Shown: positions 36,888 through 46,500, counted from the first letter of the stretch. The stretch is DNA of 64,000 nucleotides from Lewinellaceae bacterium (GCA_020636375.1 JACJXZ010000010.1:324705-388704); one strand, 5' to 3'. Numbers and translations are program-made. The notes: generated by a model from the sequence alone, not told the origin.

Positions 36888-39800
36888 TTACATATTCCTC
36901 CGGTACTGCCCCCCCACTTCATACAGGGCGTGGGTGATCTGCCCCAGCGAGCAATACTTCGCCGTTTCCATCAATTCTTCGAAGGTATTGCCGTTGTTGA
37001 TGGCCACCTCCTGGAGGCGGCGCAGCATCCTGGGGCCTTTCTCTTCGTTAGCTTTGCGCAGGTTGCGCTGGGTTTCGATCTGGGCTTCCTTTTCTTCTTT
37101 GGTAGCGCGGATCACCTCGTTGGGGATGATGGTGGGCGAGCCGTCCTTGTTGAGGAAGGTATTAACGCCGATAATGGGCAGTTCGCCCGTGTGCTTGAGC
37201 GTCTCGTAGTAGATGCTTTCGTCCTGGATTTTGCCGCGCTGGTACATGGTCTCCATAGCGCCCAGCACGCCGCCGCGTTCGGTGATGCGGTCGAACTCCA
37301 TTAATACCGCTTCCTCCACCAACTCCGTCAGCTCTTCGATGATAAAGGCGCCCTGGAGGGGGTTCTCGTTCTTGGCCAGCCCCAGCTCGTGATTGATGAT
37401 CATCTGGATAGCTACGGCGCGGCGTACGCTCTCTTCGGTCGGCGTGGTGATGGCCTCGTCGTAGGCGTTGGTATGCAGGCTGTTGCAGTTGTCGTAGATG
37501 GCGTAGAGGGCCTGCAGGGTGGTGCGGATGTCGTTGAAGCTGATCTCCTGGGCGTGCAGGGAGCGGCCGGAGGTCTGGATGTGGTATTTCAGTTTCTGGG
37601 AGCGCTCGTTGGCGCTGTACTTGTGTTTCATGGCTTTGGCCCAGATGCGGCGGGCCACGCGGCCGATGACGGCGTACTCGGCATCTACTCCGTTGGAAAA
37701 GAAGAAGGACAGGTTGGGCGCGAAGTCGTCAATCTCCATTCCCCGGGAGAGGTAGTATTCGACGAAGGTGAAGCCATTGGCGAGGGTGAAGGCCAGCTGG
37801 GAGATGGGGTTGGCCCCGGCCTCGGCGATGTGGTAACCGGAAATAGAGACCGAATAGAAGTTTTTCACCTTGTTCCAGATGAAGTATTCCTGCATGTCGC
37901 CCATCAGCCGAAGGGAAAACTCTGTGGAGAAGATACAGGTGTTCTGTGCCTGGTCTTCTTTGAGGATATCGGCCTGCACGGTGCCGCGCACGGCGGAAAG
38001 GGCTTTGGCTTTGATCTCCCTGTAAATTTTTTCCTCCAGCACCTGGTCGCCGGTGAGGCCCAGGAGCAGCAGGCCCAGGCCGTCGTTTCCATCCGGCAGG
38101 CCCTCTGCTTTATATTTCGGGCGAGGCAGGCCTTTATCGTCATATAACTCCCTGAGCTTTGCCTCCACCTTATCCTCCATCCCCTGCTCCCGGATGTACT
38201 TTTCGCACTGCTGGTCGATGGCGGCGTTCATGAAGAAGGCGGCGATGGTGGCTGCCGGGCCGTTGATGGTCATGGAGACCGATGTTTTCGGGTCGCAGAG
38301 GTCGAAGCCGGAATAGAGCTTTTTGGCGTCGTCCAGGCAGCAGACGCTGACGCCGGAGTTGCCGACTTTGCCGTAGATGTCGGGGCGGTAATCCGGGTCT
38401 TCCCCGTAGAGGGTCACGGAGTCGAAAGCGGTGGACAGGCGGGCGGCCGGCATGTCGTAGGACAAGTAGTGGAAGCGTTTGTTGGTGCGCTCCGGGCCGC
38501 CTTCGCCGGCAAACATGCGGGTGGGGTCTTCGCCTTTGCGCTTGAAGGGGAAAACGCCGGCAGTATAGGGGAACTCTCCCGGCACGTTTTCCTGCAGCAC
38601 CCAGCGCAGGATTTCGCCCCAGTCTTTGAAACGCGGAAGCACCACTCTGGGGATGCGGGTATGAGACAAGGACCTGGTGAAGGTCGGCACTTTGATCTCC
38701 CTGCCCCGCACCTTGTATTTATACTCATCGGCGGCGTAGGCGGCCTTTTTCTCCTCCCAGCCGTCGAGGATGCGCTTGCAGTCGCCGTCCAGGTCGAGTT
38801 CCAGGTCTTCGTACGCTTTCTTCAGCGTAGCCAGGGTTTCTGTTTTATTTGGAATGTTGTCCTGTTTGTCCAGGGTTTCGATGGAGTGATTCAGGGCGAA
38901 CAGTTGGCGGGCGATGGCTACCTGCCGTTCCGCCCAGCTGTCGTAGTTGCGGTTGTTGTCGGAAATTTCGGAGAGGTAGCGCACCCGATTGGGGGGGATG
39001 ATGTAGATTTTTTCGCTTATCTCGTCCGAGCTGTGAAAGCCGGACTTCAGCGGGGCGTCCGTGCGTTCCACGACCGTGTCCATCAAAACGCGGTAGAGCG
39101 TATTGGTCCCCGGGTCGTTGAACTGGGAGGCGATGGTGCCGAAAACCGGCATTTCTTCCATCTGCTTCTCCCAGAGCTGGTGGTTGCGCTGGTATTGTTT
39201 TTTGACATCCCGCAGGGCGTCCCGGGCGCCGCGCTTGTCAAATTTGTTGATGGCGATGATGTCGGCGAAGTCGAGCATGTCGATCTTTTCCAACTGGGTG
39301 GCGGCGCCGTACTCGGGGGTCATCACGTAGAGGGACACGTCGGAGTGGTCGACGATCTCGGTGTCGGACTGGCCGATTCCGGAGGTTTCCAGGATGATGA
39401 GGTCGAATTGTGCCGCCTTCAGGATATCCACCGCCGCCTGCACGTGTTTGGACAGGGCGAGGTTGGACTGGCGGGTGGCCAGGGAGCGCATGAACACCCG
39501 GCCGTCGGCCAGGGCGGAGGTGATGGAGTTCATCCGGATGCGGTCACCCAGCAGGGCGCCGCCCGTCTTTCGTTTGGAGGGGTCGACGGAGACGATGGCG
39601 ACGGTTTTGTCTTTGAAGTCCGTCAGGAAGCGGCGCACCAGTTCGTCGACCAGGCTGGACTTGCCTGCGCCGCCGGTGCCGGTGATGCCGAGCACGGGGA
39701 TCACTTTGCCTTCCACTTCGTGCCGCAGCTTATCCAGCCAGCTGCGGTGGTCTTCCGGGAAGTTTTCTACGGCGCTGATCATGCGGGCCAGCACCATAGG

Positions 39801-40286
39801 GTTTTTGTCCTTGTATTCTTTCAGTTGTCCGTTGAGGCTGGCGCCGACGGGGAAGTCGCACTGTTCCAGCACGTCGTTGATCATGCCCTGCAGGCCCATC
39901 TGGCGGCCGTCGTCGGGGGAGTAGATGCGGGTGATGCCGTACGCGTGCAGCTCTTCGACCTCCCCGGGCAGTATCGTGCCGCCGCCGCCGCCGAAGATTT
40001 TGATGTGGCCGGCGCCCTTTTCCTTCAGCAGGTCGTGCATGTATTTGAAGAACTCGTTGTGGCCGCCCTGGTAGGAGGTGATGGCGATGCCCTGGGCGTC
40101 TTCCATGATGGCCGTTTCCACGATTTCCCGGACAGAGCGGTTGTGCCCGAGGTGGATGATCTCCGCGCCGGAGCTTTGCATGATGCGGCGCATAATGTTG
40201 ATGGCGGCGTCGTGGCCGTCGAAGAGGGAGGCGGCGGTGACGATCCGAACTTTATTTTTTGGCTGGTAGGGTGATATGGTTTGCAT
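36888..40286 (-). CDS. icmF: Fused isobutyryl-CoA mutase IcmF
   Basis: This B12 enzyme interconverts isobutyryl-CoA and butyryl-CoA, with a built-in G-protein chaperone. The 1132 residues show the B12-binding domain (FDGHDAAIN), a MeaB-like GTPase (GITGTGGAGKSSL, then INKFDKRGA), a linker, and the mutase barrel. GEFPYTAGVFPFKR and FAGEGGPERTNKRFHYLS are the IcmF-specific active-site segments, unlike those of methylmalonyl-CoA mutase. ISGYHIAEAGANP and HAQEISFNDIRTTLQ follow. It is full length and probably serves branched-chain amino or fatty acid metabolism. It sits between defence-like genes but is itself housekeeping. Confidence 0.95.
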   Translation of the reverse strand: MQTISPYQPKNKVRIVTAASLFDGHDAAINIMRRIMQSSGAEIIHLGHNRSVREIVETAIMEDAQGIAITSYQGGHNEFFKYMHDLLKEKGAGHIKIFGGGGGTILPGEVEELHAYGITRIYSPDDGRQMGLQGMINDVLEQCDFPVGASLNGQLKEYKDKNPMVLARMISAVENFPEDHRSWLDKLRHEVEGKVIPVLGITGTGGAGKSSLVDELVRRFLTDFKDKTVAIVSVDPSKRKTGGALLGDRIRMNSITSALADGRVFMRSLATRQSNLALSKHVQAAVDILKAAQFDLIILETSGIGQSDTEIVDHSDVSLYVMTPEYGAATQLEKIDMLDFADIIAINKFDKRGARDALRDVKKQYQRNHQLWEKQMEEMPVFGTIASQFNDPGTNTLYRVLMDTVVERTDAPLKSGFHSSDEISEKIYIIPPNRVRYLSEISDNNRNYDSWAERQVAIARQLFALNHSIETLDKQDNIPNKTETLATLKKAYEDLELDLDGDCKRILDGWEEKKAAYAADEYKYKVRGREIKVPTFTRSLSHTRIPRVVLPRFKDWGEILRWVLQENVPGEFPYTAGVFPFKRKGEDPTRMFAGEGGPERTNKRFHYLSYDMPAARLSTAFDSVTLYGEDPDYRPDIYGKVGNSGVSVCCLDDAKKLYSGFDLCDPKTSVSMTINGPAATIAAFFMNAAIDQQCEKYIREQGMEDKVEAKLRELYDDKGLPRPKYKAEGLPDGNDGLGLLLLGLTGDQVLEEKIYREIKAKALSAVRGTVQADILKEDQAQNTCIFSTEFSLRLMGDMQEYFIWNKVKNFYSVSISGYHIAEAGANPISQLAFTLANGFTFVEYYLSRGMEIDDFAPNLSFFFSNGVDAEYAVIGRVARRIWAKAMKHKYSANERSQKLKYHIQTSGRSLHAQEISFNDIRTTLQALYAIYDNCNSLHTNAYDEAITTPTEESVRRAVAIQMIINHELGLAKNENPLQGAFIIEELTELVEEAVLMEFDRITERGGVLGAMETMYQRGKIQDESIYYETLKHTGELPIIGVNTFLNKDGSPTIIPNEVIRATKEEKEAQIETQRNLRKANEEKGPRMLRRLQEVAINNGNTFEELMETAKYCSLGQITHALYEVGGQYRRNM

Positions 40287-40298
40287 AATTTGGCTTGG

Positions 40299-41132
40299 TT
40301 ACGGCTGAACAAGAATATTTCTCAGTTCCACCAGGTCTGGAAACTGTTCCAAGTGAAATTGGTCTAGGGAATATTTGTAATAACCTTTAAAAGAAAAATC
40401 AGTTATGAACAATTTTTGTTTGAGCAGAGTTTCCAAATCTTTGGCATTAAACCAAATAAGGTAATTGTCATTTTGGAAAAAATCATCGTTAAAGTGTTCC
40501 AAAAAACGTTCAAAGGATTCAATTAGCGTTTCACTGGTATAACTGCTTGCTTCGCCGGCAGCAGCCTGAACCAATTGGATTGCTTCGTTCAGACAATGTT
40601 CTCGTGTCAGATCGCCAGGCAAATCACCACTTCCTCTTCTCCAGGTAGTATCCAAACGAATAGGTTTACGCACTTCGCCTAATGCACAACGGGCAGCAGT
40701 ATAGTACTTTAATTCAAAGGCAGCCTCCCGAAAAGCAGACTGAACCCCTTCGAGTGACCTCGTTCCTTCCCTAAGCTTATCAAAAAGTACTTTTTCCTGT
40801 ATAAACTGGAAAAGTTGCCGGGGATCAAGCAGGTAATTTTCAATTGTGGTGCGATAAGAGGCATAGATATTATTTCCTGCGTTGATAAGTTGAGGCCTTT
40901 CCGGAACCGGGAAGTCAAAATCGCGATCTCTGAACCCCATAGATTGCACATCGTCCCTAACAAGCCGGTTCCCTTTTACATAGCCATTCCTGAAATTTGC
41001 CAGACTACCCTTTCCACCTACCGGCACTACTTCAATATCAATCAGTTGGGTGCTATTGATTATTTTTTCTATTACTTCTATGTCCCAACTGTTGCGATTG
41101 CCTTCACAAAAAATGAACCGAAACTTACCCAT
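40299..41132 (-). CDS. TOPRIM/DUF4435-like protein paired with AAA ATPase
   Basis: The 277-residue product starts FRFIFCEGN (Glu10, the TOPRIM first motif) and continues with VPVGGKGSLANF and GFRDRDFDF (Asp69, 71 and 73, a DxD second motif). RTTIENYLLDPRQL follows at about residues 94-107, a signature of DUF4435 proteins. TOPRIM domains cut nucleic acid with Mg2+. The start overlaps the end of the ATPase gene by eight bases, so the two are translationally coupled. An AAA ATPase with a separate DUF4435 TOPRIM protein is the architecture of the PARIS anti-phage system (AriA/AriB) and of split OLD-like nucleases. Composition is AT-rich compared with icmF. Confidence 0.65.
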   Translation of the reverse strand: MGKFRFIFCEGNRNSWDIEVIEKIINSTQLIDIEVVPVGGKGSLANFRNGYVKGNRLVRDDVQSMGFRDRDFDFPVPERPQLINAGNNIYASYRTTIENYLLDPRQLFQFIQEKVLFDKLREGTRSLEGVQSAFREAAFELKYYTAARCALGEVRKPIRLDTTWRRGSGDLPGDLTREHCLNEAIQLVQAAAGEASSYTSETLIESFERFLEHFNDDFFQNDNYLIWFNAKDLETLLKQKLFITDFSFKGYYKYSLDQFHLEQFPDLVELRNILVQP

Positions 41133-42219
41133 CTAGCCTTATGATTTGAGGTTCAGTAAACATTGCGGCCACGCTTTCAGAGTGGGTAGTTAAGATGAAC
41201 TGGTTGTTTTTCCCCAGCTTCGGCAAGGCCCTAATCAGCGCCTGTTGGAGAGGTGGATGTAAATGAAGTTCTACTTCGTCGATGAGTATAATGGAGTGGT
41301 TGATAATTCGGTTTGCAAAATCTAATAATATGGGAAATATAGCTCGTTCTCCTCCGGATAATTCCGAAAATTCATAATCGTTTTTCCCATCAAAAAGCCA
41401 AAAATCCTGGTCCTGGTCAAAAAAGTCTTCGAATTCCATTTTGGGAGCAAACCCTTTGAAAGTCCGGTTGGGAAAAACTTGTTGGTAAAGGCGCTCGAAA
41501 TCAGCAAAAAAATCCCTTTGCCCTTCCCGCAACCGAAATTTTTTATTGGCAACATTTTGATGAAAAACATACCATTTGAAAAGTACTTCCTTTAGCTGTT
41601 TTTCACTGAACACTCCATTGGTTTCGTTTTCCTTACCTTTCCCATTCAAACCTTGTATCTGTGTGGAAGACAAGCTTGCCGCGTTACGATGTTCATCATA
41701 TTTATATATGGACCCCACTTTCTCAAATAACCTTTCAAAGTTTGGCACAAACTTGCTTAGTTGAAGCGCGTACTCATAACCTTTTGTTTGGAAAAAATTG
41801 GCAGAGGTAGACGCTTGCACCCGGTCTTTGCGATAATCCAAAAAAAGCTCAAATATTTCATCCGTTCCAGGCTTAATACCCGCTTCTCGGAAGCGCTCCT
41901 GAAGCTGCTGATAGTAGTCGAGCGTGGCGTCGATTTCTTCTTTGCTCATCGAGATGGCAGCTCTGACATCCACAGGCATGCGACCACTTTGGATATTATC
42001 CCAATAAAAACCAGGATACTTCAAACTGGAAGGAGTAGTAAAGGGCTTGAACGCAGCCCCGAGCAACATGGCGATTGCCTGAAGCAAAGATGACTTTCCA
42101 GAACCATTTTCCCCTACCAGCAAAATCATGCCATAAGCTTTCCCCTCATCATCGCAGAAGTTAAATTCCCGATCACTGAACCGTTTGAAATTTCGAAGGG
42201 ACAGGCTGTTTATTTTCAT
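41125..42219 (-). CDS. AAA ATPase (ABC/SMC-type), PARIS AriA- or OLD-like
   Basis: The 364 residues begin MKINSLSLRNFKRFSDREF, like RecF/OLD ATPases. Walker A is LVGENGSGKSS (residues ~35-45), the ABC signature is ELSGGERAIFP, Walker B is ILIDEVELHLHP, and the H-loop is TTHSES. The middle ~180 residues form an insertion of helical character (AAA15/AAA21 type). No nuclease domain is fused; the following gene supplies it. Together they look like a phage-defence pair, although similar ATPases also act outside defence. Confidence 0.78.
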   Translation of the reverse strand: MKINSLSLRNFKRFSDREFNFCDDEGKAYGMILLVGENGSGKSSLLQAIAMLLGAAFKPFTTPSSLKYPGFYWDNIQSGRMPVDVRAAISMSKEEIDATLDYYQQLQERFREAGIKPGTDEIFELFLDYRKDRVQASTSANFFQTKGYEYALQLSKFVPNFERLFEKVGSIYKYDEHRNAASLSSTQIQGLNGKGKENETNGVFSEKQLKEVLFKWYVFHQNVANKKFRLREGQRDFFADFERLYQQVFPNRTFKGFAPKMEFEDFFDQDQDFWLFDGKNDYEFSELSGGERAIFPILLDFANRIINHSIILIDEVELHLHPPLQQALIRALPKLGKNNQFILTTHSESVAAMFTEPQIIRLDG

Positions 42220-42370
42220 TGGCTACCATATTGTTGTATTGGAGCGCAAATTTACGAAAATTCTATGGCTATTGCTATAAAGCCAGTAAAGCAGAAAATG
42301 TTTAGCAGCAAAGCTGTTAGAGGAACTTTCGGGAGGGCAGCTCTTGCTGTTAAACGTTTTCCAACATAAT

Positions 42371-43387
42371 CTACAAAAACATATCCATCGACCGCATCAC
42401 CTCCTTGAAAATTTTTTCCTCCGGCGCATACATCATTTCTATGTCCAGTTCCATGGCCAGCCTCGACAGGGCATTGCTGCCCATCATGGAGTTGAAAACG
42501 ATCTGCCTGGGGATAAAACCCATTTGGTGCACGAGTTTGAAGAAGGAGGCTTCCAGCTTTTCCAGGCCGTCTTCGCGGCCCAGCATTTCCATGCTTACGA
42601 TCATGCCGTCGGGGTAGGTGATCCACAGGGCCAGGCGCGGGAGGAACGGCAGGCCATCGTCTCCCTTCACCTGGCTGCGCATGTACTGGAAGAGGAAGAG
42701 GATGGCACCCTTGCTGTGGCCAAGTTCTTTTTTGGCCTTCTTGACGAGGGCCGGCGAGGGTTTTATCACCGGAAAAGGAGTGATGTTATACCCTTTGGGC
42801 GTCACGTACTTGTCCTTCCAGTTGAGTTGCCCTTCTTTTTGTTCCGGCACTCTTAGTAGCATTTTATCGTCTTTGCCGTAAAGGACATCTTCGTTTTCTT
42901 TGTAACGGGCGGCCACCTCGCAGGCCTGGCGCAATGCATGGGTCAGCCGTTTAGCCTGCTCTGCATTGATGGGCCAGCCCAGCGTCCCGGGCAAATGGTA
43001 GCGCGCCTGCACCCACTGGTTGCGGCCCCGGAATTTGAGGCCCAGCGCTTTGATCTGTTTCAGGTCCTTTTCGGAGAGTTCGCTGCGGTCCACGAATTCG
43101 ACTTTGAACATAAGCTGGTTCAGACCGAGGGCGAACTGGTCCTCCATCGAAATTTCGTCCGGCTGGTTGAGCAGGAGCAGGTAGGATTTAAAACCTTCAT
43201 CTCCAGGATATAAACCCAGGGCATAAACCTCTCCGGCATTGCCCATGATGCAGCAGTAGCCGATCTCTCCGCTTTCGGGGTCCTGCACCCCAAAAATGTC
43301 ATTATCGTGCATCCACTCCCAGGGCTTCAGGTCCCGGTAGGCGATGGCGGCTTCGTAGAATTCTTTCCAGGTTTGTTTGTCTTTCAT
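42371..43387 (-). CDS. DUF6930/DUF7309-type hypothetical protein
   Basis: The 338-residue soluble protein has an N-terminal region with WEWMHDNDIFGVQDPESG and GYCCIMGNAGEV, and a C-terminal half with ALWITYPDGMIVSMEML. Both patterns occur in a widespread uncharacterised family (DUF7309 followed by DUF6930). No catalytic motif or membrane segment is obvious. It is preceded by a 150-base AT-rich gap from the ATPase gene and does not look coupled to it. Confidence 0.55.
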   Translation of the reverse strand: MKDKQTWKEFYEAAIAYRDLKPWEWMHDNDIFGVQDPESGEIGYCCIMGNAGEVYALGLYPGDEGFKSYLLLLNQPDEISMEDQFALGLNQLMFKVEFVDRSELSEKDLKQIKALGLKFRGRNQWVQARYHLPGTLGWPINAEQAKRLTHALRQACEVAARYKENEDVLYGKDDKMLLRVPEQKEGQLNWKDKYVTPKGYNITPFPVIKPSPALVKKAKKELGHSKGAILFLFQYMRSQVKGDDGLPFLPRLALWITYPDGMIVSMEMLGREDGLEKLEASFFKLVHQMGFIPRQIVFNSMMGSNALSRLAMELDIEMMYAPEEKIFKEVMRSMDMFL

Positions 43388-43490
43388 TGCGATATGGATT
43401 AATATGGCATAGTCATATTATAAAGTAAGAACTTAGCGCTCAAAGTCAATGGATTAAGAAAACTTATTTTGAAAAAGTACTTCAGCAGCC

Positions 43491-44325
43491 TCAGCCCAGA
43501 AACTCCAGCAACTCCATCACGATCTTCCGCATCTTCGGCTCCGCCGACTGCGCCACGGCGATCACATCCTCATGGGTTGTCTCCCGGATTTCTTCCAGCG
43601 GGTAACATTTATTGGTGGCTACGGACATGGCCATCACGCCGAGGCCCATATGCCGGGCCACCAGTACCTCCGGGACCGTAGACATACCCACCAGGTCGGC
43701 CCCGATGATGTGGAAGAAGTTGTACTCGGCCGGCGTCTCCAGGTTGGGTCCCTGCAGGGCGAGGTAGACGCCCTCGTGGGCGCGGATGCCGTGCTTCTGA
43801 GCGATCTCCAGCCCTTTGGCGTTCAGGCGGCGGTCGTAGGTGTGCAGCATGTCGGGGAAGCGGGTAGAGGCGTTCGTCGTTGGGGCCGCGCAGGGGGTTG
43901 TCGGGCTGCAGGTTGATGTGGTCGCGGAGGAAAACGATGTCGCCGGCCTGTATGTGCTGGTTGGCGCTGCCGGCAGCATTGGACAGGATGAGCAGCTCGA
44001 TGCCCAGGAATTTCATCACGCGCACCGGGAAGGTGATTTGTTTGGCGGTATAGCCTTCGTAGTAGTGAAACCGCCCGGCCATGGCCACCAGCGGCTGGCC
44101 GGCCAGGTAGCCGAAGACGAGTTTGCCCTTATGCCCTTTTACCGTAGAGGTGGGAAAATGCGGGATATTGCCGTAAGGTATCTCCGCTACTGCTTCGATC
44201 TCATCGGCCAGCCCGCTGAGGCCGGTGCCGAGAACGATGCCGTAGCGGGGCTGGAAATCCGTCCGGGTGCGAATGTGCCGGAGGGCTTCCTGGATCTGGT
44301 CGTAAAGCGGCGTTTGGTTTTCCAT
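43491..44325 (-). pseudogene. Purine nucleoside phosphorylase, frameshifted
   Basis: The enzyme converts purine nucleosides to base and ribose-1-phosphate. The first part from ATG at 44325 (YGIVLGTGLSGLADEIEAV, HFPTSTVKGHKGKL, MAGRFHYYEGYTA, SNAAGSAN) runs to RGPNDERLY. It then continues in another frame as RFPDMLHTYDRRL, QGPNLETPAEYNFFHIIGAD and GMSTVPEVLVARHMGL. The break lies at about 43862-43870. The usual spacing GPNDERxxxRFP suggests that two bases are missing. Both halves are otherwise well conserved, so a recent mutation or a sequencing error is equally possible. Confidence 0.85.
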
Positions 44326-44369
44326 ACGGCCAAAATACGGACTCGGGGCTAAATGATCAGAACTTCGGT

Positions 44370-44800
44370 AATTTTTGTTGCCAGATTGATTCCAAAGGAA
44401 AGCACTTACAGCGGCTGCATGCCGAAACCCAATACGGGCCGGCCAAGCAGTACCTGGGCGAATACCAGAAGGCACAGAAACAACTGGCCGCCTGTACGTC
44501 ATCAACCACAAAAGCATGGAGTTTTTCTTGCTCAACATGCTCAACGCCATCCGACTCGACGTCTTCGGCCCCAAAGATTCCCTCCACGAGCAATGCCTGC
44601 TGATGGACGACTTTATGCTGTTTATCGAGGAGATGCCCCGGGGCCTGCTGCCCGACTACCGCCGAAAACGGCAGTACGTCAACAGCATCCTCTCCAAAAA
44701 TGAGGTGGATCGGGACGATCCTTATAATAAAAAGTTGTTTGTGCGCCGCGCGCGGGGGTGTTACGATATCCTGCCGGGGGCGGAGGTGAGCTGGGGGTAG
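44370..44800 (+). pseudogene. Frameshifted remnant of an unidentified gene
   Basis: Two frames with protein-like composition abut. The first encodes KGKHLQRLHAETQYGPAKQYLGEYQKAQ; near 44492 it passes to a second frame, RLYVINHKSMEFFLLNML, that continues to a stop at 44800 (FVRRARGCYDILPGAEVSWG). No start codon is present on the left, where it overlaps the leader of the phosphorylase gene. The family is unknown. The low-complexity GGAAGGCGAAGGCGGAAGG tract follows. Confidence 0.4.
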
Positions 44801-44878
44801 GAAGGCGAAGGCGGAAGGCGGAATTTTGCCTGGCCGAGGCCTGAATCCTGTACATCGTGTCAATCCTGTATAGCCCTC

Positions 44879-45289
44879 TCACGCTGCCTGCCGCAACAGC
44901 GCCCCGATGATCTCCAGTATATCCTTTTTGAAAGCCGCCTTGTCGAAGCCCTTGACCTCCCCTGGCCGCTCCAGGCATTGCAGGAAGCCTTCCAGGACGT
45001 ATTGGTCGTATTGCCAGTCGTTCATCTGGAGGGCTTTGTGGTAATCGAGGTCTATGGACAGAAACCAGCGCTTTCTGCTCTTTATATAATCATTCTCGTT
45101 GCCCCTGAGGTTTTTCGGCAGCTTTTCGCTGATGGTTGGGCTGTAGGTGATGCCTTCTACCGTACTGCCGTATTTCGAAAGGTCAAGCCGTTCATTGATG
45201 AATGTTATGATCCGGCCTACGTTGCCTTTCTTTCTCAGGGCAGGGCTTTTGAAGGATAATATGTGAAATTGTGGCGCTTTCAATTCCAT
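44879..45289 (-). CDS. Small protein, immunity-like partner of the upstream toxin-like gene
   Basis: The 136-residue product (MELKAPQFHILSFKSPALR at the start) is charged, with no signal or membrane segment, and matches no family I recognise. Its ATG overlaps the stop of the upstream gene (TGATG), a common layout for toxin/immunity or paired genes. The role is inferred only from this coupling. Confidence 0.55.
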   Translation of the reverse strand: MELKAPQFHILSFKSPALRKKGNVGRIITFINERLDLSKYGSTVEGITYSPTISEKLPKNLRGNENDYIKSRKRWFLSIDLDYHKALQMNDWQYDQYVLEGFLQCLERPGEVKGFDKAAFKKDILEIIGALLRQAA

Positions 45290-45819
45290 CAGCGGTATAT
45301 TTTATTGCCGGGCGGGCGTTTTAACCAGATGCCGGTCCTTTCCAGGCGCATCAGGTTTTCGTGATGCTTTTTGTATAAGTAGATGCTGTCCAGTTGAACC
45401 TTAAAACAATAGTCCTTCGTACCATGATTTTGGTCTATCAACTCCACTCGGTTAATTTCATATTCCGGATCCTTCTTCCGGGCTTCATAATCGCAAGTCT
45501 CTCCGTATTTCCAAACTTCCCCTGCCCTCAAAAATATGGTTTTTTGCCCATTTGGGCAAGTGTAACAAGCTCTGTAGCCGTCCTCAGTTGCTACAGCAAC
45601 ATACTGAACGCAGGAGTCGCGCTTCTTTTTTTGTTTTTCCAGCTTTTTGTATATTCTCGGAATTACTTCCGGGTTGCCATCTTCATCCAGGTAAACATGC
45701 CCATCCGTCCCTTCGATGTATTTTCTGGACATTTGCACTCTATGCTTTATCCCCATGGCCAGGACAAGGAACATTAAGATCAAAGCGAAAAAAAAGCATT
45801 GATTATGAACGAGTGGCAT
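45289..45819 (-). CDS. Cysteine-containing toxin-like protein with N-terminal hydrophobic segment
   Basis: The preferred start gives a hydrophobic helix (CFFFALILMFLVLAMG) that could be a membrane anchor or signal; the longer frame upstream is low-complexity DNA. The conserved core reads RKYIEGTDGHVYLDEDGNPE, ACYTCPNGQKTIFLRAGEVW, YGETCDYEARKKDPEYEI, and ends in WLKRPPGNK. A close paralogue lies at 56695-57147, lacking the end. RPPGN-type C-termini occur in toxin domains of some nuclease-like families, but no catalytic site is certain. It is coupled to the gene downstream. Confidence 0.55.
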   Translation of the reverse strand: MPLVHNQCFFFALILMFLVLAMGIKHRVQMSRKYIEGTDGHVYLDEDGNPEVIPRIYKKLEKQKKKRDSCVQYVAVATEDGYRACYTCPNGQKTIFLRAGEVWKYGETCDYEARKKDPEYEINRVELIDQNHGTKDYCFKVQLDSIYLYKKHHENLMRLERTGIWLKRPPGNKIYR

Positions 45820-46145
45820 ATTCCAGGTAAATGCAGCTCCGTAAAAATGGTGCTTTTGAGGAGGAAAGAGGTAAATACAGGGTTTTAACCGGAAGTTTTG
45901 TCCCTGCTCTGATAATTTTCCAATGCCCTTTGCAACCTTTCTTTGATCTTTTCCCGAAGGCTTCCCGGGCTTATTACCTGAGGGCACTCCGGAAAGTCCC
46001 CCAAATGAGTGGATTAGTGAGGGATTGAATGAGTGAATAAATATAAAATGTGTATTATTTTTAAAATCAAACTTTATTATATGGTTGATTCTATTCACTC
46101 CCCGTTTTCACTACGCTCTTCCGGGTAAAAGCCATACGGGAGGAA

Positions 46146-46493
46146 TTGCGTATTCCTGATACCTACCAGGGAAAAGGCTACCGGATAGAACCTAACAAGG
46201 CCTTGGACAAAAGTGTATTTTCACCGAAAGAGGTCGCCATTATTCAGGAGGTGATCAGCCATTATGGAGATAAATCTACGAATGAGATAGTCGAGCTATT
46301 GCACTCAGAGCATTCCCTGTGGGACCGGGTGTATCAGGAAAAAAAACTGGAAGAACATTTCAAATACGCTGAATACAATACGAGCCCTTTTGAGATCGAT
46401 CTCACGGAACTAATCAAGGGAAACGAGGAAAAACTATCGCGCTACTATGCCATGGAGGAGTTTATTGCTTTTACCGAGACGTTCTCTGAATAA
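46146..46493 (+). pseudogene. Panacea/SocA-type antitoxin, C-terminal fragment
   Basis: The frame encodes RIPDTYQGKGYRIEPNKAL, KSVFSPKEVAIIQEVISHYG and STNEIVELLHSE, which match the C-terminal half of Panacea (DUF4065, SocA-like) antitoxins. The N-terminal half, carrying the ALYYA...FPLxEEx region, is missing. The frame extends some codons further left (VKAIREEL) to a junction near 46110 with CGCTCTTCCGGG. No good start codon is present. It is a truncated remnant in an AT-rich pocket. Confidence 0.6.
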
Positions 46494-46500
46494 CTTGCGC

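Noticed and set aside
38469..40274. A 601-codon open frame on the plus strand
   Set aside because: It is antisense to icmF, rich in Val, Gly and His from codon complementarity, with no motif.
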